Below are positions 50,419 to 59,637 of a stretch of DNA of 64,000 nt, one piece after another. A program made the position numbers and the translations under genes. The stretch's first letter is position 1. The number at the start of each line of letters is the position of its first letter. Below the pieces are notes generated by a model. It was not told the origin of the DNA, did no database searches, and was given only the letters and a program-made list of their open reading frames with translations. The DNA is from an uncultured Roseburia sp. (GTDB lineage Bacteria; Bacillota; Clostridia; Lachnospirales; Lachnospiraceae): NCBI GenBank assembly GCA_934309475.1, contig CAKRDK010000009.1:1-64000 (forward strand). The letters are read 5' to 3'.

Positions 50419-52128
50419 TTAAGCATTTTTCATGAAGCTGCTGTGCTCTAATTCTTCTTTTGCCACCTCAATGCTGCGTGCCACACTTCCCGCTTCAAAC
50501 GGATTTGACAGATTAGCGTATGCAAGTGTCTCAAGATAACTCATGCTGCCGCCGCATTTGCAGAGATTCAGGTAATCCTCCCACGCTTTTTCGTGGTTCT
50601 CTTTTTCTTTTTTCTTGAATTCCATCGCACCCATTGTCGTCAAGGTGTAGTTAATGTAATAGAATGGGTACAGATAAATATGAAGTTTGTGATACCAGTA
50701 ACCGCCTCTGTCGAAGAAATCATCTGCATCGTATTTTCTCCAAGGCATATACTTCTCCTCTAACTTCTTCCACTCAAGTGTTCTCTCCTTCGGTGTCAGG
50801 GAAGGGTTCGCATAACAGATATGCTGGAACTCGTCAACCGCCACGCCAAACGGCACGAAGGTAATTGCCTCCTGTAAATGCGCAAAACGGAATTTGTCTG
50901 CCTGGCCGCCGAAGAAACGCTCCGCATATGGATAGGAGAACTGCTCCATAGACATGGAATGAATCTCTGCAATATCCGTTGATTCTGAGTAGTAATCCGA
51001 GATTGGCTGATTGCGCATTGCCATATATCCTGCAAATGCATGTCCTAACTCATGTGTGAGCACCTGCATGTCAAAAATTGTCTGGTTAAAGCATGAAAAT
51101 ACAAACGGTGCCTTATAGTCTAACAGGCTTGTCATATAACCTGTGGATGCTTTTCCAGGCTTATTTTTCAAATCCATCAATTCATGTTCAATCATATAAT
51201 CGATAAATTCGCCTGTCTCCGGGCTGATTTCATGATACATTTTTCTCGCTTCATTCACCATGAAATCATCATCCCCTGCCGGAACTGCATTGCCGTCCGC
51301 ATACACACGCTTTTCATCGTAAAACATGATGCTGTCCACACCGAGTCTTTTTGCCTGTGCTTCGTATAATTTCTCACAGAGCGGCACTATCACCTCACGA
51401 ACCTGCTTGCGGAATGATTCCACTTCCTTCTGTCCGTAATCCGTACGTCCCTGTTTCATATAACCAACCGGGATGTAGTTCTCGTAGCCTAAGTTTCGTC
51501 CCATCTCATTTCGAATCTGAATCAGTTCGTCCCAGATTTCCTCTAAACGGGTCTCATTCTTATGATAAAAATCAGAGTAGGCTTTCACTGCTGCTGCACG
51601 CACAGCTCTGTCCTCATGCTCAAAATATTTCTGAATTCCGTAAAGGTTCAGTGTCTTTCCATCAAATTCAATCTGGGCTGTCGCCATGATTTTCTGATAT
51701 TCATTTGTCAGTTTCGATTCCTGCTGCATCAGTGGAATATTAGCCTCGCAGAAGCTCTTTTTCTGCAATTCCATCTGGGAAAAATACTGTTTTCCATATT
51801 CCTTCTCCACATCTGCACGGTAAGGTGAATTCATAATTGCCTCGTCGAATGCTAAAAGCTTCGGCATCAAAACCGGGTACTCATTGTTAATGACTTCGTC
51901 TTCTTTTTCATAAAACTCATCCGTGGTGTCTAAGGTATGGCGAATGGAAGCAATCGTTGCCCGTGTCTGCATATGATTTATCAGCACTTCATACTCTCCC
52001 ATAAATTTTTTCAGTTCTTCATAAGAAGAAGCGTTCTTCATAGCGGCAACAATGCGCTCTACTTCCTCTCCCACTTTTTTAAAATCAGGTCTTTCATACT
52101 TCAATGTTGAAAATTTGAAATCCATCAT
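50419..52128 (-). CDS. M3-family oligoendopeptidase
   Basis: 569 residues from ATG 52128, after GAGGAGGAAAC. Zinc motif LTHELGHAFAGYMA (HExxH) followed by ESTDIAEIHSMSME with the third Glu ligand. Family of PepF-type cytosolic peptidases that cut short peptides. No signal peptide. Own promoter presumably in 52,130-52,300. Confidence 0.92.
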   Translation of the reverse strand: MMDFKFSTLKYERPDFKKVGEEVERIVAAMKNASSYEELKKFMGEYEVLINHMQTRATIASIRHTLDTTDEFYEKEDEVINNEYPVLMPKLLAFDEAIMNSPYRADVEKEYGKQYFSQMELQKKSFCEANIPLMQQESKLTNEYQKIMATAQIEFDGKTLNLYGIQKYFEHEDRAVRAAAVKAYSDFYHKNETRLEEIWDELIQIRNEMGRNLGYENYIPVGYMKQGRTDYGQKEVESFRKQVREVIVPLCEKLYEAQAKRLGVDSIMFYDEKRVYADGNAVPAGDDDFMVNEARKMYHEISPETGEFIDYMIEHELMDLKNKPGKASTGYMTSLLDYKAPFVFSCFNQTIFDMQVLTHELGHAFAGYMAMRNQPISDYYSESTDIAEIHSMSMEQFSYPYAERFFGGQADKFRFAHLQEAITFVPFGVAVDEFQHICYANPSLTPKERTLEWKKLEEKYMPWRKYDADDFFDRGGYWYHKLHIYLYPFYYINYTLTTMGAMEFKKKEKENHEKAWEDYLNLCKCGGSMSYLETLAYANLSNPFEAGSVARSIEVAKEELEHSSFMKNA

Positions 52129-52315
52129 GTTTCCTCCTCTTTCCGCAATCCTTTTCCTGTGGACTGCGCAGATAAAATTATTATAACACCATGTCATTGG
52201 AAATACGAACCTTTTTCACGTCTATTTTTATCAAAAAGCGGTTCCAAAGTTCCATTCTTTTCCGCGTTTCATATAATATAGTACAGTTTTTATCTAAAAT
52301 ATTTTGGAGGTAATT

Positions 52316-53170
52316 ATGGCAACTTTTTATAATCAGGCAACTCTTGTTTATAATGGAAATACAACTACATCAAATATTACAACAGGGGAACTGCTCGAAG
52401 TTCTCTCTGCTACCAAGACTGCAGTTGTAGACCGTTATATTGCAAATGACAGTATCACCTATATTATCAGCATCATCAACTCCGGTTCCACCGCATTTTC
52501 AAACCTGACTTTAACAGACGACCTCGGTGCTTATGAATTGGGCGGTCTCACCTTACGTCCTTTGACCCATGTAGACGATTCCGTCCAGTATTTTGTCAAC
52601 GGTATTCTTCAGGCTACCCCTGCTGTTGCTGCAACTGCACCATTGACCATCACCGGCATCTCCGTCCCTGCAAATGGAAATGCAACCATCATCTATCAGA
52701 CTAAAACAAATGAATTTACACCGCTAGAAGCAGATGCATCTATCACAAACACCGGCATCATCTCCGGCAACGGTCTCTCTACCGACCTTCTTGTATCCGA
52801 CACCATTTATGCGGACACTTCCGCAGTGCTGACCATCAGCAAATCCATCTATCCGACTACGGTGACAGAAAACGGACAGATTACCTACACCTTCGTCATT
52901 CAGAATTCCGGCAACACGGCTGCAACCGCCGATGATGACATCGTTGTAACCGATACGTTTGACCCTGTCTTAAATGCCATCACTGTCACCTTCAACGGTG
53001 CCGCATGGTCTGCTCCTGCACACTATGTTTACAGTGAAGCAACCGGTGTATTCTCAACCGTGACCGGCGCCATCACAGTACCTGCTGCGACCTACACAAG
53101 GGATGCGACCACAGGCGCTGTAACCGTCAATCCGGGCGTGAGTGTCTTAACCGTCACCGGTACAATTTAA
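52316..53170 (+). CDS. DUF11-repeat protein
   Basis: 284 residues from ATG 52316, after GGAGGTAATT. Two DUF11-like beta-sandwich repeats: AVVDRYIANDSITYIISIINSG with TLTDDLG, and LTISKSIYPTTVTENGQITY with IVVTDTFDP. Such repeats occur in surface proteins, but there is no signal peptide, membrane segment or LPXTG motif. It may be exported by an unusual route or be a spore/appendage component; not known. Confidence 0.7.
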   Translation: MATFYNQATLVYNGNTTTSNITTGELLEVLSATKTAVVDRYIANDSITYIISIINSGSTAFSNLTLTDDLGAYELGGLTLRPLTHVDDSVQYFVNGILQATPAVAATAPLTITGISVPANGNATIIYQTKTNEFTPLEADASITNTGIISGNGLSTDLLVSDTIYADTSAVLTISKSIYPTTVTENGQITYTFVIQNSGNTAATADDDIVVTDTFDPVLNAITVTFNGAAWSAPAHYVYSEATGVFSTVTGAITVPAATYTRDATTGAVTVNPGVSVLTVTGTI

Positions 53171-53188
53171 CATTTTTTCACACAAAAA

Positions 53189-53210
53189 GGGCTGGTCAGA
53201 TGACCAGCCC
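53189..53210. terminator. Terminator between convergent genes
   Basis: Perfect ten-pair stem GGGCTGGTCA/TGACCAGCCC with a two-base loop; followed by TTTTTG on the minus strand, so it mainly serves the YfhO operon. Confidence 0.85.
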
Positions 53211-53215
53211 AAACA

Positions 53216-55702
53216 TCAATTCTTTTTTTCTCTTTTTTTCAAAACTCTCTTTATCACAACTACGAATGCAAATATTGCAACTGCTCCCAGACTGATTACT
53301 GCTCCGGTTTTTAATCCCGGCGTCTGGTATTTCAGCTTGATTGCATGTGTTCCCTCCGATAAGTGCACACTGATAAAAGCACCGCCGAAGCTTTCCGCTT
53401 CCGTCTCTTTTCCGTCCACATAGAGCGTCCAGCCCTCTTCATCCGGAATGGTTAAAATCAGTCTTCCCTCTTTTTCAACTGAAATCTCGCCTTCCACATC
53501 CGTATCGGTGAATTTTGTCATCGACATAGTCTGCTCCTCTAACGTATTGTACGCTGTCTGAAGGCTCTGCTCGTTCAAAAGGTACAGCTGCATCGGTATG
53601 ATTTCTTCATCCGAATTGCTGATTGTCACCGTGGTTCCTGCCTTGCAATAGCCAAGGTCTAACGTGTAGCCGTGTGAACACTTCGTAAAGGAACGCTCTC
53701 TTCCGTCTGATGTAACTTCGGTCAGATTGTCCGAACCATGGTTCGTATAGGTTGCATAATAATAACCGTCTGTCTCTGCCGTGAATGACGTCACGCCTTC
53801 CTCCGCTGCCGCAAGACCCGGCGTCAATTTCTGCAGCATATCCTCCTCTGCGCCCAGAAGAGACGCCAGCTCATTCTGTACCGCAATCTCATTGCTCTGT
53901 TCGTAGTCCCAGTTTTCAATGACATCCTCTGACATCATATACCCCATCGGAAGTACATATTTATTTTTATAAAGGTAGGTATTTCCACTTTCATCTACAA
54001 ATGTACGCAGTGAATTTTCCTCCAGCGCATTATCCGCAATGACATATTTTAAAGATAACATCGCAGAGATAAGCGGTGTTGCACCATTGATACAGTAAAA
54101 ATTCTTGCCGCCCTCTAAGCCAAGATTCTGATAAAAATGGCTCACATTGATATTCATCAGCGACGAAAACTGTGTTGCAGACGCATACTGGTAAAGAGAG
54201 GCATCATTTTTCGTCTTACGCTCTAACTCTTCCGTCCGGTAAAACGAACTATCCGACTCCGTCGTCTCTAACACATTCGCATAATCCTCCACCGTTGCCA
54301 GATATTGTGTTCTGCTTGTCGTTTCAAGTCCCGTCACATCAAAGTTAACGGCAAGTTCCACCACCATCGCAATACAAAGAAGCATCATCAGGTAACGTTT
54401 CATTGTATCTTTTGTCATGCGGTCCGCAAACAGCAGTAGCGCATACGCACCAATCAGCGCAACTGTAACTACAAACGATGTTCCGTCTACCTGCTCTTCC
54501 GTTGAAAGCAGACGCGCCGCCAACAAAAAGACCGCTGTCACCACCACCGCAATTCCCACATCAAGTTTTCTCGTCTCTTCCCATTTCAGCAACGCTTCAT
54601 AACCTATGGTAAGCAGCAGGAAAATGAAAAGGAAAGACTGTCTTCCCGGCAGGGAATTCGGGAAATGGAATCCATGCCATACAAAATCTAAAATATTGTT
54701 TGCAAAGCTCACCACAAAAAATGCCAGAAACAGCACACGCGGCACTTTCTTTTTCCATGAGATACTGCGGTTGCACAGATACATCACAAACAAAAGCAGG
54801 GCAAACACACCACAGTAAAGATTCGGCCAGTGATCCCGTCCGGTGTATGATTCTGTCAAAAAGCAGGTTCTTGCCAGCTCTGCCACCACATTGAAATACC
54901 ATTCCACGGATTCTGGAAGGGTACTGCCCGACGAACCTGTGTATCCTAAAATAATTGCTTCCGGTAAAATCAGGAATGCTCCCATTCCACCCGCTAACAG
55001 TGAATAACCGGCGAACCGGAACATTCCACGAATCCGCTCCTCTTTCTGTTCGAGGAACAAAATAAAATAGTACAAGACCAGAAAAATGCAGATGATAATG
55101 GAAATATAATAGTTACTGATAATTGACAGTGCAAGTGTAATTGTATACAGTATGCCATCTCCGTTTTTTACCAGACGTTCTAGTCCTAAGATGATAAGCG
55201 GCGCAAGCGCGATGGAATCCATCCACATAATATTCCAGCTATATGCAGCCACAAATGCGCTCAACGCATATGCCGTTGCAAATACAGACAGACGCACATC
55301 ATTGATTCCGAAATGCTCTTTTAAATAATAGCCAAAAGAAAAACCGGAAAATGCAATCTTAACCAAAATCAGGATTGTCATAAATTCAATCACATGTCCA
55401 CGCGGGCACAGTACAAGAAGCCAGTTTAACGGACTCGCCAGATAATAGGCATAGACCGACACAAAATCCGAGCCAAGTCCAATCTGCCAGGAATACAGGA
55501 AGCTTCCGCCATTTCTTATCTTCTCAAGCATCTCCGTAAAAAACGGACAGTACTGGTGATACATGTCAATATGCAGAATACACTGCGTTCCAAACGGATA
55601 CACTTCATGGTCAATGCAGACAATCACCGCAATAAGTAGCGGCAGGAAAAAAGAAAGCAACAGCGGCATTCTTTTCATCCATTTTTCTTTTTGCAGGCTC
55701 AT
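53216..55702 (-). CDS. YfhO-family membrane protein
   Basis: 828 residues with a dozen or more membrane segments, N-terminal YPFGTQCILHIDMYHQYCPFF typical of YfhO, and a C-terminal extracytoplasmic beta domain. GT-C-type fold; in Bacilli YfhO glycosylates lipoteichoic acid. Overlaps the end of the LTA-synthase-like gene by four bases (ATGA), which fits a joint role in envelope polymer modification. Confidence 0.85.
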   Translation of the reverse strand: MSLQKEKWMKRMPLLLSFFLPLLIAVIVCIDHEVYPFGTQCILHIDMYHQYCPFFTEMLEKIRNGGSFLYSWQIGLGSDFVSVYAYYLASPLNWLLVLCPRGHVIEFMTILILVKIAFSGFSFGYYLKEHFGINDVRLSVFATAYALSAFVAAYSWNIMWMDSIALAPLIILGLERLVKNGDGILYTITLALSIISNYYISIIICIFLVLYYFILFLEQKEERIRGMFRFAGYSLLAGGMGAFLILPEAIILGYTGSSGSTLPESVEWYFNVVAELARTCFLTESYTGRDHWPNLYCGVFALLLFVMYLCNRSISWKKKVPRVLFLAFFVVSFANNILDFVWHGFHFPNSLPGRQSFLFIFLLLTIGYEALLKWEETRKLDVGIAVVVTAVFLLAARLLSTEEQVDGTSFVVTVALIGAYALLLFADRMTKDTMKRYLMMLLCIAMVVELAVNFDVTGLETTSRTQYLATVEDYANVLETTESDSSFYRTEELERKTKNDASLYQYASATQFSSLMNINVSHFYQNLGLEGGKNFYCINGATPLISAMLSLKYVIADNALEENSLRTFVDESGNTYLYKNKYVLPMGYMMSEDVIENWDYEQSNEIAVQNELASLLGAEEDMLQKLTPGLAAAEEGVTSFTAETDGYYYATYTNHGSDNLTEVTSDGRERSFTKCSHGYTLDLGYCKAGTTVTISNSDEEIIPMQLYLLNEQSLQTAYNTLEEQTMSMTKFTDTDVEGEISVEKEGRLILTIPDEEGWTLYVDGKETEAESFGGAFISVHLSEGTHAIKLKYQTPGLKTGAVISLGAVAIFAFVVVIKRVLKKREKKN

Positions 55703-57564
55703 TCGTCTTCCTCCCCGTCAAACAACTGATAATATTGAAGTTTCTGATATTCGTTCAATGCATCTTTTTCCTCTTTCACGGAAGTCTCATTTCCCTCTGC
55801 GTCCACAACACGAACGGCGGAAAGAATCGGATATTCTTCCTTCAACTCAGATAAATAAGACTGATATGCAGGCAGTGTAATTCCGGCACGCTCTAGCATT
55901 TCAACACCGAGATAATTTGCACTGGTATCCGCATCCGTCACGGTCTCTGTATCATAATTCGTCCAGATAACATACGGCACTTCATAGCGGAGCTTCGTCT
56001 CCTCTTCCGTAAGGCTTGACGTCGATTTTCCTTGAAGCGAAAGCACCGGATACGCCACCGTATCACTCGGCTGGTGATCGCCAAAGAAAACAATCATCGT
56101 TTTCTCATCAACGTTCGAAAAATAATTGATTAACTGCTCTAACGCCTGATCTGACTGCTCTATCAACGACAAATACTGCTCTAACGCAAAATTATTCACG
56201 CCGTCCACACTGATTTCCGGTGTAAAATTCGCACTCTCCTCCGTGTAACCTCCATGGTTCTGCATCGTCACATTAAACACGAAGCAAGGTGTTCCCTCTT
56301 CTTTCTGTTCATAAATTGAAATGATTTTTTCCACACAACTCTCGTCGCTTACATAATTACGAATATAGTGTGGTGATACATAGGAATCTAAAAATGCCAG
56401 ATTGGAAAATCCCAATTCCGGATAAACCGTGTTGCGGTTCCATCCACTCGCATAGTATGGATGCGTTGCATAGGTATCATAGCCTAACGTATCCAGATAA
56501 CTTACAATCGAAGGCAGTTCTCCGTTAATGTACTGCTGGTAGGCAATGCTTCCCTGTGGCAAAAATGCCATGGTATTTCCGGTCAGAAATTCAAATTCCG
56601 TGTTTGCCGTGTTGCCGCCGCAGACGGACACATTCAGCATTCCGGTCATCGTATTGTCCGCACCATCCTGCAAGCTGTGCAGATAAGGCATATAATCCCG
56701 GTTTGTCGTGAAATCTCCAAGCACGGACAAGTCGGAAAACGATTCGTTCATAACTACGATTATATTTGGAAGTTCCTCCTCCGCAGATTCGTTCCCGGAT
56801 GCAGCGTCTTCCTCTGTTTCTTCCGCAGCCGCCTCATATGCTGACAACGTCTCCTGTGCCTCCTGTGCACTGTAGCCCTGCGGTTTATCAATTGCCATAT
56901 AGGCAAGATTCATCACAAATGTAACTGCAATTCCGTCCACCTGCGTCATATAAACCGGCGTAAACAATTTATTATATAAGCGGTGTGCATTCTGAAAACT
57001 CTCCTTTTGCAGTGTGTTGGCAAACACACACAGCACCACGATAAGTGCTGCTGCCGGAATCAGTCTTTTCCAGAGCACAAAGCGGTTCACTCTCACATTC
57101 ACCCATCTTGTAACCACAAGCAGCCCGATAAAAATCAGGGTTACCGCCACCATCCGCACGGACGGCAGAAAATTATAATTGCCCGCCACACTCGCCGCTG
57201 TCTTCCACGAGAGCACATCCCACGGCACAATCGGGTTCGTCCGGAATGAAACTACATACGCATTCGCAATGCCATAAATCATCGTAACCGCCAGCTCGAT
57301 TCTTGTTGCAATCTTCAGGCTTCCGCTGATGCAAAAAAGAATTGCTTCCACCAGGACAAACAGCATTATGTTAAAAAGCTGTGCCCACGGCCGCACCTCT
57401 GCAAACGGATTGTGCGTATAAAACTCTAACAGATAAAAACACAGCACCGGGAACACACAAAACAATGTCACCGAACCAACTGCCCTTACCAGTTTTTTCT
57501 TTCCTATCCTACTCTTTTTCTCTTCGTCTTCTCTACTACGAATTTTCCTATTTTTACTGCTCAT
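55699..57564 (-). CDS. LTA-synthase-like sulfatase family protein
   Basis: 621 residues. Five N-terminal membrane segments (for instance SVTLFCVFPVLCFYLLEF, LFVLVEAILFCISG), then an extracellular sulfatase-fold domain: PNIIVVMNESFSDLSVLG with the metal/nucleophile region, TEFEFLTGNTMAFLP and FFGDHQPSDT. Transfers glycerol-phosphate-type groups to lipoteichoic acid-like polymers. I start at ATG 57564; the longer GTG start lacks a site, though the ATG's AGGAG is very close to it. Confidence 0.88.
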   Translation of the reverse strand: MSSKNRKIRSREDEEKKSRIGKKKLVRAVGSVTLFCVFPVLCFYLLEFYTHNPFAEVRPWAQLFNIMLFVLVEAILFCISGSLKIATRIELAVTMIYGIANAYVVSFRTNPIVPWDVLSWKTAASVAGNYNFLPSVRMVAVTLIFIGLLVVTRWVNVRVNRFVLWKRLIPAAALIVVLCVFANTLQKESFQNAHRLYNKLFTPVYMTQVDGIAVTFVMNLAYMAIDKPQGYSAQEAQETLSAYEAAAEETEEDAASGNESAEEELPNIIVVMNESFSDLSVLGDFTTNRDYMPYLHSLQDGADNTMTGMLNVSVCGGNTANTEFEFLTGNTMAFLPQGSIAYQQYINGELPSIVSYLDTLGYDTYATHPYYASGWNRNTVYPELGFSNLAFLDSYVSPHYIRNYVSDESCVEKIISIYEQKEEGTPCFVFNVTMQNHGGYTEESANFTPEISVDGVNNFALEQYLSLIEQSDQALEQLINYFSNVDEKTMIVFFGDHQPSDTVAYPVLSLQGKSTSSLTEEETKLRYEVPYVIWTNYDTETVTDADTSANYLGVEMLERAGITLPAYQSYLSELKEEYPILSAVRVVDAEGNETSVKEEKDALNEYQKLQYYQLFDGEEDE

Positions 57565-57711
57565 TCTCCTGTCACTTTCCTTCAGATAAATTTGCACAAA
57601 AAATGTGCCAAAATGTCTTTTCCCATTTTAGCACATTCTTTTTGGTGTGAACATTGATTCACATATTTTTCATAAAAAATTAGGAATTCGTCTGCCAATT
57701 CTTAATAACAC

Positions 57712-57741
57712 AAAAAGACCTCAGCAATCTCTTGCTGAGGT
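57712..57741 (-). terminator. Terminator of tRNA-Leu
   Basis: ACCTCAGCAA/TTGCTGAGGT stem with a four-base loop, then UUUUUG on the minus strand, six bases after the tRNA. Confidence 0.85.
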
Positions 57742-57746
57742 TTGAA

Positions 57747-57829
57747 TGCCGGCAATGGGACTTGAACCCATACGATGTTGCCACCGCCAGATTTTGAGTC
57801 TGGTGCGTCTGCCATTCCGCCACGCCGGC
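57747..57829 (-). tRNA. tRNA-Leu (anticodon CAA)
   Basis: Acceptor GCCGGCG/TGCCGGC, anticodon stem CCAGA/TCTGG with loop CTCAAAA, long variable arm (GCGGTGGCAACATCGT) and T-arm GGGTTCAAGTCCC. Class II structure fits leucine; CAA reads UUG. CCA is not encoded. Confidence 0.95.
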
Positions 57830-57908
57830 ACAAATATAATTGACACGAAAATTATTCTACCATACCCCAAAAAAGATTGCAAGATATTTTTTAGAAATGT
57901 TTTGTTCC

Positions 57909-57957
57909 TTGACAGAAGTTATCATATATGATAACTTTTAAGTAATAGGAAATTTCG
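57909..57957 (+). promoter_or_regulatory. Promoter with 22-base palindrome and second inverted repeat
   Basis: TTGACA (57909-57914) is followed by a perfect 22-base palindrome, arms AAGTTATCATA/TATGATAACTT (57916-57937), which covers the spacer and the -10 (TAACTT with 17-base spacing). Next comes TTAAGTAAT-AGGAA with its inverted copy to about 57,973. A binding site for the XRE protein encoded downstream is likely. Confidence 0.6.
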
Positions 57958-57973
57958 TTCCTAATTACTTAAA

Positions 57974-58102
57974 AAATGCTTCGCGTGAATCGCACTGCGG
58001 CGGAATGGAATCATGTCGCAAATGCGCCACGCCGCAGGCGGAGAATCCTGCAAATAGGATTCTTTTTAAGTATAAAAGTTTTCTGCAGCAAGGAGCTTTC
58101 AG
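57974..58102 (+). promoter_or_regulatory. GC-rich structured leader of the XRE gene
   Basis: Contains TGCGGCG/CGCCGCA (seven perfect pairs) and a terminator-like AGAATCC/GGATTCT with five T (about 58,046-58,072), 30 bases before the ribosome site. It may attenuate transcription. A 93-codon frame across it is discarded as a shadow. Confidence 0.4.
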
Positions 58103-58327
58103 ATGAAAAATACAAATACACAGCTTGCGCCCCGCTACGAAGTGGTTCAGCAGCTCAAAGATGCAAGAAAGTCCCAGCATATCACGCAGGAAGTTTTAGC
58201 AGAACGTGTCGGGACGAAGAAATCAAACATTTCCAGATTCGAAAGCGGGACGTATAATCCAAGCCTTGATTTTCTGATTAAGGTCGCCGGAAGTCTTGGA
58301 AAACAGATTCAGATTAAGATTAAATAG
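58103..58327 (+). CDS. Small XRE regulator (HigA-like antitoxin type)
   Basis: 74 residues: HITQEVLAERVGTKKSNISRFE is the helix-turn-helix, SLDFLIKVAGSLGKQIQIKIK the C-terminal end typical of HigA-like antitoxins. A toxin would be expected just upstream; only a structured leader is there. Preceded by AAGGAGC. Probably binds the 22-base palindrome upstream. Confidence 0.75.
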   Translation: MKNTNTQLAPRYEVVQQLKDARKSQHITQEVLAERVGTKKSNISRFESGTYNPSLDFLIKVAGSLGKQIQIKIK

Positions 58328-58338
58328 GAGTGGTCGTT

Positions 58339-58623
58339 ATGGGAAGAGTCAAAACATTAGACAAGAATATTAATAAGGATATCGAATTGTGCCGGACGAC
58401 AAACGAACGTGTCAGCGAACAGACCGCACAGATTCTGATGAACCATCAGATTCCGTTTACAAAGAACTGGAAAAAGATTCCGTTTTTCCTGCGCGAGCAA
58501 TACCGCGGTGCACAGCAGATTTACATCATCAGCACGAACCGCAACCGCTACAGCCAGGCAAGACGCACCATCGACCAGCTCGATTCCGTTTACAGACGCC
58601 GTCTGGTCGTCAGCAATTACTAG
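58339..58623 (+). CDS. 94-residue basic protein, function unknown
   Basis: From ATG 58339 (AGGAGTGGTCGTT); an upstream GTG is possible. KIPFFLREQYRGAQQIYIIST and RYSQARRTIDQLDSVYRRR: basic, alpha/beta. Follows the XRE gene by 11 bases and is probably cotranscribed. Not recognised. Confidence 0.6.
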   Translation: MGRVKTLDKNINKDIELCRTTNERVSEQTAQILMNHQIPFTKNWKKIPFFLREQYRGAQQIYIISTNRNRYSQARRTIDQLDSVYRRRLVVSNY

Positions 58624-58643
58624 AAATTACATGAGGTGACAAT

Positions 58644-59561
58644 GTGGATACCAGCAATGTAAAAAAAGGTACTGCCCTCTACCACCTTCCCGGTCTGTTC
58701 GAGTTCTATGAACTATACCGCGAGTTTCTTCCACTCTTTCGCGAGCACAGGGAATACTTTTATGACTGGTGTGACATAGGCTCTATCTATGGTGCACCGG
58801 CGGATTGTCTCTGGGGCGGAGGCCGTGTGGGATTTGGGGATTCTAATGCACGTGACGTTTTCGCACTGATGCAGGAATATGATATATCCGCACGGCTGAC
58901 TTTCAGCAATTCCCTGCTTCGGGAAGAACACCTTTCCGACCGGAAATGTAACTCCCTCTGTGCCCTGTTTGAGAAAAAAGACGGAACACCAAACGGCATC
59001 ATTCTCCACTCGGATTTGCTGTTAGATTATATAAAAGAAACATATCCTTCGTTTTATTTTGTTTCCTCCACGACCAAAGTCCTGACCGATTTTGAGCAAT
59101 TTCAAAACGAAGTAAACCGGGATGATTTTCTCTATGTCGTACCGGACTTCCGGTTGAATAAGAAACTGAATCAGCTACAGATGTTGTCTGATTCTCAGAA
59201 AGACAAAGTAGAATTTCTATGCAACGAATGTTGTTCATTTGGCTGTAAGGACAGACGGCTCTGTTACGAAACGGTCAGCCGCAAAAATCTCGGTGAGAAC
59301 TGCCCTGAGCATATCTGCGCAGCACCGGATGCAAGCGAGGGCTACCGCTTTTCAAAGGCAATGACCAATCCGGGCTTTATCGGCATCGGCGATATTCAAA
59401 ATCTCTACCTGCCGATGGGATTTTCCAATTTTAAAATTGAGGGACGCAGCCTTGGCAGCGCCTTAATTCTCGAATTTTTACTCTATTATATGACAAAACC
59501 GGAATATCACCTGCATGTCAGGGAAAAAATATATCTTGATGCGATGCTAGATCTCTTTTAA
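58644..59561 (+). CDS. U32-peptidase-like protein
   Basis: 305 residues from a GTG start, after GAGGTGACAAT. C-terminal NLYLPMGFSNFKIEGRS is typical of U32-family proteins, and the cluster CNECCSFGCKDRRLC (about 191-205) with CPEHIC further on could hold a metal or Fe-S cluster. U32 members act in RNA hydroxylation or ubiquinone-type reactions; the exact role here is unknown. Shorter than most U32 proteins and without the usual N-terminal motif, so the assignment is tentative. Confidence 0.55.
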   Translation: MDTSNVKKGTALYHLPGLFEFYELYREFLPLFREHREYFYDWCDIGSIYGAPADCLWGGGRVGFGDSNARDVFALMQEYDISARLTFSNSLLREEHLSDRKCNSLCALFEKKDGTPNGIILHSDLLLDYIKETYPSFYFVSSTTKVLTDFEQFQNEVNRDDFLYVVPDFRLNKKLNQLQMLSDSQKDKVEFLCNECCSFGCKDRRLCYETVSRKNLGENCPEHICAAPDASEGYRFSKAMTNPGFIGIGDIQNLYLPMGFSNFKIEGRSLGSALILEFLLYYMTKPEYHLHVREKIYLDAMLDLF

Positions 59562-59573
59562 AAAAGAATCCAC

Positions 59574-59637
59574 AAAGGAAAACAGCTATCCCTACCCCGT
59601 CTCGTTGACGCGGTAAAGATAGCTGTTTCCTTTTTTC
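59574..59637. terminator. Convergent terminator
   Basis: Long stem AAAGGAAAACAGCTATC with GATAGCTGTTTCCTTTT (one bulge, 27-base loop), T run on the + strand. It overlaps the last codons of the minus-strand gene at 59592. Confidence 0.8.

Noticed and set aside
57976..58257. Toxin gene upstream of the XRE gene
   Set aside because: The 93-codon frame crosses a GC-rich hairpin and overlaps the XRE gene; it resembles no RelE/HigB toxin.
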